Part shown: positions 52,571-55,591 of the stretch, piece by piece | Layout: each line of letters starts with the position of its first letter | Position numbering within the stretch: position 1 is the stretch's first letter | Source: Oscillatoriales cyanobacterium PMM_0080 | GTDB taxonomy: Bacteria > Cyanobacteriota > Cyanobacteriia > Cyanobacteriales > Microcoleaceae | Assembly (NCBI GenBank): GCA_949127775.1 | Contig: CASBQF010000124.1 | Location: forward strand, 1 to 55,591 | DNA length: 55,591 nt | Direction of reading: 5' to 3' | Program-made: the position numbers and the translations under genes | The notes under the pieces: model-generated | What the model was told of the DNA's origin: nothing | What the model saw: the letters and a program-made list of their open reading frames with translations, nothing else | The model's database searches: none

Positions 52571-53215
52571 TCAGGACTTTTCAACCGCTTTGAGAAGCAT
52601 CTGGACAACCCTATAAACGTGCGAACCGGCTGTCGGAGGCCAATTCTGTTGAGGATTCGGATGTAAATTTTTAGCACGTTTAACCGCTTCCTCAATACAA
52701 TCCTTAAACAAATCTAGATCGAGATTGCTTTTATTGTAGCTGCCCAACTTAGTCCGCAATCTTGCTTCAAAATCTTTAGAGGTTTTATCGCTAGGCTCCA
52801 AATCATCAAAATGTAAATACAACCAAACCTCAAAACAAGGATTACTAATACTTAGTCGATAATTTTTCTGTTTTCCTTCACGACAGATTGTACTAATGTT
52901 TTTTTCACCCCACCTATCCACATCAAACATTAGCCATAGAGTATCATCTGCATTCATATCGTATTTCTGTATAAATTCATTTAATCGTTCCAACACATAC
53001 TGAGGGGCAGATTTATTATCTTCCCCTGTTGCCAATATTTCTATCTTGATCCGAGAGTCATGAAACATAGCGAAATATTGCTTTTCTGTTTCCCTACCTT
53101 CAGTCGCAATCACAAAAAGCCTTGCATCTCGGTTGTTATACTGGCGATTGAGTAGTTTAGTTCGATTGCGTTTTTTCATTTTTGCTATTATGTCGATCGG
53201 ATGACTCTGTTTCAC
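52571..53215 (-). CDS. RloB-like protein (AbiLii-type), TOPRIM-like nuclease candidate
   Basis: 214 residues from 53215; an internal ATG at 53179 (MKKRNRTKLLNRQ) is an alternative, and both overlap the upstream gene. Motifs are ARLFVIATEGRETEKQYFAM, LWLMFDVDRWGEKN (acidic pair) and SNPCFEVWLYLHF. They define the RloB family, which is predicted to have a TOPRIM-like nuclease fold (E...DxD). It is encoded together with an AAA ATPase (RloA). Pairs of this kind include AbiL of Lactococcus, an abortive-infection system. The gene overlaps the ATPase gene by 59 bp (23 bp for the shorter start), so translation is coupled. Confidence 0.88.
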   Translation of the reverse strand: MKQSHPIDIIAKMKKRNRTKLLNRQYNNRDARLFVIATEGRETEKQYFAMFHDSRIKIEILATGEDNKSAPQYVLERLNEFIQKYDMNADDTLWLMFDVDRWGEKNISTICREGKQKNYRLSISNPCFEVWLYLHFDDLEPSDKTSKDFEARLRTKLGSYNKSNLDLDLFKDCIEEAVKRAKNLHPNPQQNWPPTAGSHVYRVVQMLLKAVEKS

Positions 53216-54587
53216 AATCGAGCCATCCTAAATTGCGGATATCACCAAAAAATGGAATAGCTCCAAATCGACCATTTAAATAGCCTTTTTCTATTTGGAC
53301 ATCAGGTCTAATTTTAAATTCTGCTAGTGAAAAAAGATGGGATGCACCTTGCTGATTTTTTTCAACAAACCAAATTTCATCTCTCCGCATCATCTCTAAA
53401 TCAAGAAGATTAGTATCGTGAGTTGTAAATATTAGTTGGCTCTGGCTGTTGAGTTTTCTGCAACTCAAAGCTACTTCTATAAATTTGCGCGATAAAAGAG
53501 GATGCAGGCGACGGTCTAGTTCATCTAGCAAAATGACTATTTCCGTATTTTCTTGTAAAATAAATAGTGCGGGAATTAGGTTGATCAAACGCTGGGTTCC
53601 CTCAGATTCTTCTTCCATTGAAAAATCTACAAGATGACCTTTAGAATGAAGGTGTTGAGTTCTGAGTTGGATCAAACTTAACTTACCTTGTATTCCCTTT
53701 GTGAGGAGATATCTTTGACCTGTATCACTCTCGATCGTACCGGCAGAATTATGAGGAGCTTCAGCAAATCTCTGAAGTATCTTCTCTTTTATCGTATCGG
53801 GCATATCTGGAAAGTGACGATCGAAATTCAAATCAACTTGTTCTTTTGCTAGAGAATCAATACCTGTACCTGCAAATTTCAAAAAATCACTTAAGAAATT
53901 AGTAAATTCTTCGTTTTGCAATATTATAAATTCTAGATTCGCAAAGTGAGATTCTGCTGGTATAATAACTAGAACATCTTTGAACCAATCAACTACAGGC
54001 TTTACATTCTCAACATTGCGCTCTACAGCTTCTGTCAAAAAAAGTTGGTTGGGACGAGTTCCCCGTGCAATAAAATCTAGAAACTGTTCTTGTATTTTGC
54101 TCCTACCTTTGAGGGTGGCTCCATATTCTACTTTCGTTTCTTTATTTTCAGAAGTGCTTCGCTCAAATAATGATACTTCCCGTTTTTTTCCAGCAGGTGT
54201 TATGTAAAGCCACTCTTCAATAATTTGAGTATTATTTAACTTAAATCCATAGGAATAAAGATTACCTTTATGGGTAAAAATAAATTCAAATTTGCTGGGT
54301 TTATCAGTGCTGTTATCTAATTTAAACGGAGCAACTAGAATAGCCTGACTGCTTCTAGTTCCTTCCACAATCAAATTTTTTGCAAAATCAATCGCTTTAA
54401 TTAGATTAGATTTGCCTGCCGCGTTTGCACCATAGATAGCAGAGATGGGCAAGAGAGAGCGCCCCTTACCTGCCATATCTACAGCTAGGTGGTCTGCATG
54501 ATGTCGATCGCTGCTAACACCTACCATACTCAATGTTGTTTCTTCCTTGAAGGATAGGAAGTTTTCTATGGTTACTTGGACTAACAT
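53157..54587 (-). CDS. RloA-like AAA ATPase (AbiLi-type)
   Basis: 476 residues, AAA15/SMC-like ATPase. Walker A is IYGANAAGKSNLIKAI (Lys about 59). The signature-like segment lies in SMEEESEGTQRLINLIPALF. Walker B is IVILLDELDRRLHPLL (about 345-360), followed by the His switch FTTHDTNLLDL. N-terminal MLVQVTIENFLSFKEETTLS is the usual start of this family. It probably senses a phage or nucleic-acid cue and controls the RloB nuclease partner downstream. It is first gene of a two-gene operon, with a promoter expected in 54588-54660. Confidence 0.9.
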   Translation of the reverse strand: MLVQVTIENFLSFKEETTLSMVGVSSDRHHADHLAVDMAGKGRSLLPISAIYGANAAGKSNLIKAIDFAKNLIVEGTRSSQAILVAPFKLDNSTDKPSKFEFIFTHKGNLYSYGFKLNNTQIIEEWLYITPAGKKREVSLFERSTSENKETKVEYGATLKGRSKIQEQFLDFIARGTRPNQLFLTEAVERNVENVKPVVDWFKDVLVIIPAESHFANLEFIILQNEEFTNFLSDFLKFAGTGIDSLAKEQVDLNFDRHFPDMPDTIKEKILQRFAEAPHNSAGTIESDTGQRYLLTKGIQGKLSLIQLRTQHLHSKGHLVDFSMEEESEGTQRLINLIPALFILQENTEIVILLDELDRRLHPLLSRKFIEVALSCRKLNSQSQLIFTTHDTNLLDLEMMRRDEIWFVEKNQQGASHLFSLAEFKIRPDVQIEKGYLNGRFGAIPFFGDIRNLGWLDCETESSDRHNSKNEKTQSN

Positions 54588-54795
54588 AGTCTTCCACTAA
54601 TTTATGGGTTCGATCGAGCCTACTATCGTAACTTACTCAATAGTGCCACAAAATAGAATTTTTAGAGATTTTTTCTCTTAAATAGCCGTTTATATTACAG
54701 ATTTAGAGCCGATAAGTTTTTGGGTACCTGCTCAATCTCATAATATAGAGGAGTTTGCTTTGACCGATCAAGGGATTGGCTGTGTTATGCACTGC

Positions 54796-55410
54796 TTACT
54801 TGACTGCTGTTGCTGTCATCATTCCCCAAAACCAATCGATTTTGTATCGTTCGATCGCAATTTCTTGCAATCCCTCACTTTGCATCATCGCTTGACATTC
54901 AGCGACTCCATAAGTACGGAAATGAGCGCGGTTAAAACATCGCAGGAAAAAGTCACAAACCTTACAAGTTAGATAATCATAACACCAATCTGTAATCACT
55001 AGACGACCATTGGGTTTGAGAACCCGTTTTGCTTCTTGGAGTGCTTGGGATGGATCTCGAAAAAAATGAAATGCACTTGTTGAAACTACTATATCAAAAT
55101 AGTTGCTGGAAAATGGCAGGTTGTCAGCACTACCTAGTTTTAACTCCACAGATTCAGGTAGCTTCTGTTTGGCAATTGCGAGCATTTCAGCACAGAAGTC
55201 TATGCCGATAACCTCTGATTTTGGGGCCACATCCAACAGACGCTGGATTAAAACCCCGGTTCCACAACCAAGGTCTAAAATACGTTCTCCTTGCTTAATT
55301 TCCAGACGGTTGAGTGTTTCCCCGATTGTAGCATTGACATAAAATGACCAACGACTATCATATCCCTTTGCGAGGCGAGAATATTCTGTTTTAACTGAGT
55401 CTGAGTACAT
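54796..55410 (-). CDS. Class I SAM-dependent methyltransferase
   Basis: 204 residues. Motif I is ERILDLGCGTGVLIQRLL. The acidic residue of post-I is in SEVIGIDFCAEMLAIAK. Motif II is YFDIVVSTSAFHFFRDP, and motif III is LKPNGRLVITDWCYDY. The UbiE/Methyltransf_11 type fits. The short C-terminal part (CKVCDFFLRCFNRAHFRTYG) is variable, and substrate is unknown. An isolated gene upstream of a tandem repeat tract (AAGGAAG heptamers). Confidence 0.88.
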   Translation of the reverse strand: MYSDSVKTEYSRLAKGYDSRWSFYVNATIGETLNRLEIKQGERILDLGCGTGVLIQRLLDVAPKSEVIGIDFCAEMLAIAKQKLPESVELKLGSADNLPFSSNYFDIVVSTSAFHFFRDPSQALQEAKRVLKPNGRLVITDWCYDYLTCKVCDFFLRCFNRAHFRTYGVAECQAMMQSEGLQEIAIERYKIDWFWGMMTATAVK

Positions 55411-55423
55411 GATTTTTAATTAG

Positions 55424-55591
55424 AAGGAAGAAGGAAGAAGGAAGGAAGACATGATAAGCTGTTCCGCATCTAAGGATCGCAAATTAAATAACTTACAATT
55501 TTCATTCTTATTGTGGAACAGGCATCCTGCCTGTTCAAGACGGGCGGGACGCCCATCCCACAAATTTGTGGAAGTTATTTAATTTTCATTC
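55424..55591. repeat. GAAGGAA tandem repeats and a family-B palindrome at the window end
   Basis: GAAGGAAGAA-type repeats lie at 55424-55449. AACAGGCATCCTGCCTGTT and GGGCGGGACGCCC, bounded by TTGTGGAA and TTTGTGGAAG, lie at 55510-55572, the same modules as family B at 7931 and 24073. Confidence 0.8.

Overview
The window is chromosomal DNA of a filamentous cyanobacterium, most likely an Oscillatoriales/Microcoleus-type organism. The basis is the very frequent HIP1 octamer GCGATCGC, the photosynthesis genes petB-petD, psaM and ctpA, the cyanobacterial carotenoid desaturase crtD, a 4-Cys Ser/Thr kinase, and many short tandem repeats and MITE-like palindromes between genes. Genus is inference; no rRNA is present.

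Layout. 1-4360: crtD, a coiled-coil protein gene carrying small in-frame inserts, and a HEAT-repeat protein. 4361-11798: signal transduction. A CheB/CheR-histidine kinase hybrid gene is broken by a TnpB-only IS200/IS605-type element, followed by an inverted repeat array and two tandem minus-strand sensor kinases. 11799-16367: a phosphodiester glycosidase, a pentapeptide membrane protein, and a decayed sugar-aminotransferase/FemAB remnant interrupted by MITEs. 16368-31240: mainly housekeeping and envelope genes (LysR regulator, TrpD-like, mobA, class V aminotransferase, 4-Cys kinase plus TPR/substrate-binding protein, LCP protein, lumenal pentapeptide protein, SLH protein, SGNH hydrolase, rpoZ, DUF1818, tRNA-Pro). 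31258-37538: accessory DNA with gene debris, a glycosyltransferase-like gene, a UvrD-type helicase carrying an internal DnaQ exonuclease, and an unknown-group-like reverse transcriptase. 37681-44663: terC, psaM, ctpA, petB-petD and a divergent P450. 45009-50238: a toxin-antitoxin and defence island (HigBA-like pair, xisH remnant plus xisI, RelE-type pair, Schlafen/AlbA_2-TPR protein, retron ncRNA plus retron reverse transcriptase). 50604-55591: an ABC-F ATPase, an AbiL-like RloA/RloB pair and a methyltransferase.

The most interesting part is 47815-50238. It holds a complete-looking retron: a1/a2 inverted repeats, a promoter whose predicted start falls on the first base of a1, and an RT with NAxxH, YADD and VTG motifs. 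Directly upstream, in the same orientation, lies a Schlafen/AlbA_2-TPR protein that would be an unusual effector. The second candidate is the helicase-exonuclease plus unknown-group RT pair at 33412-37538. The third is the AbiL-like pair at 52571-54587. These two RT loci and the AbiL pair lie within about 21 kb, with core photosynthesis genes in between.
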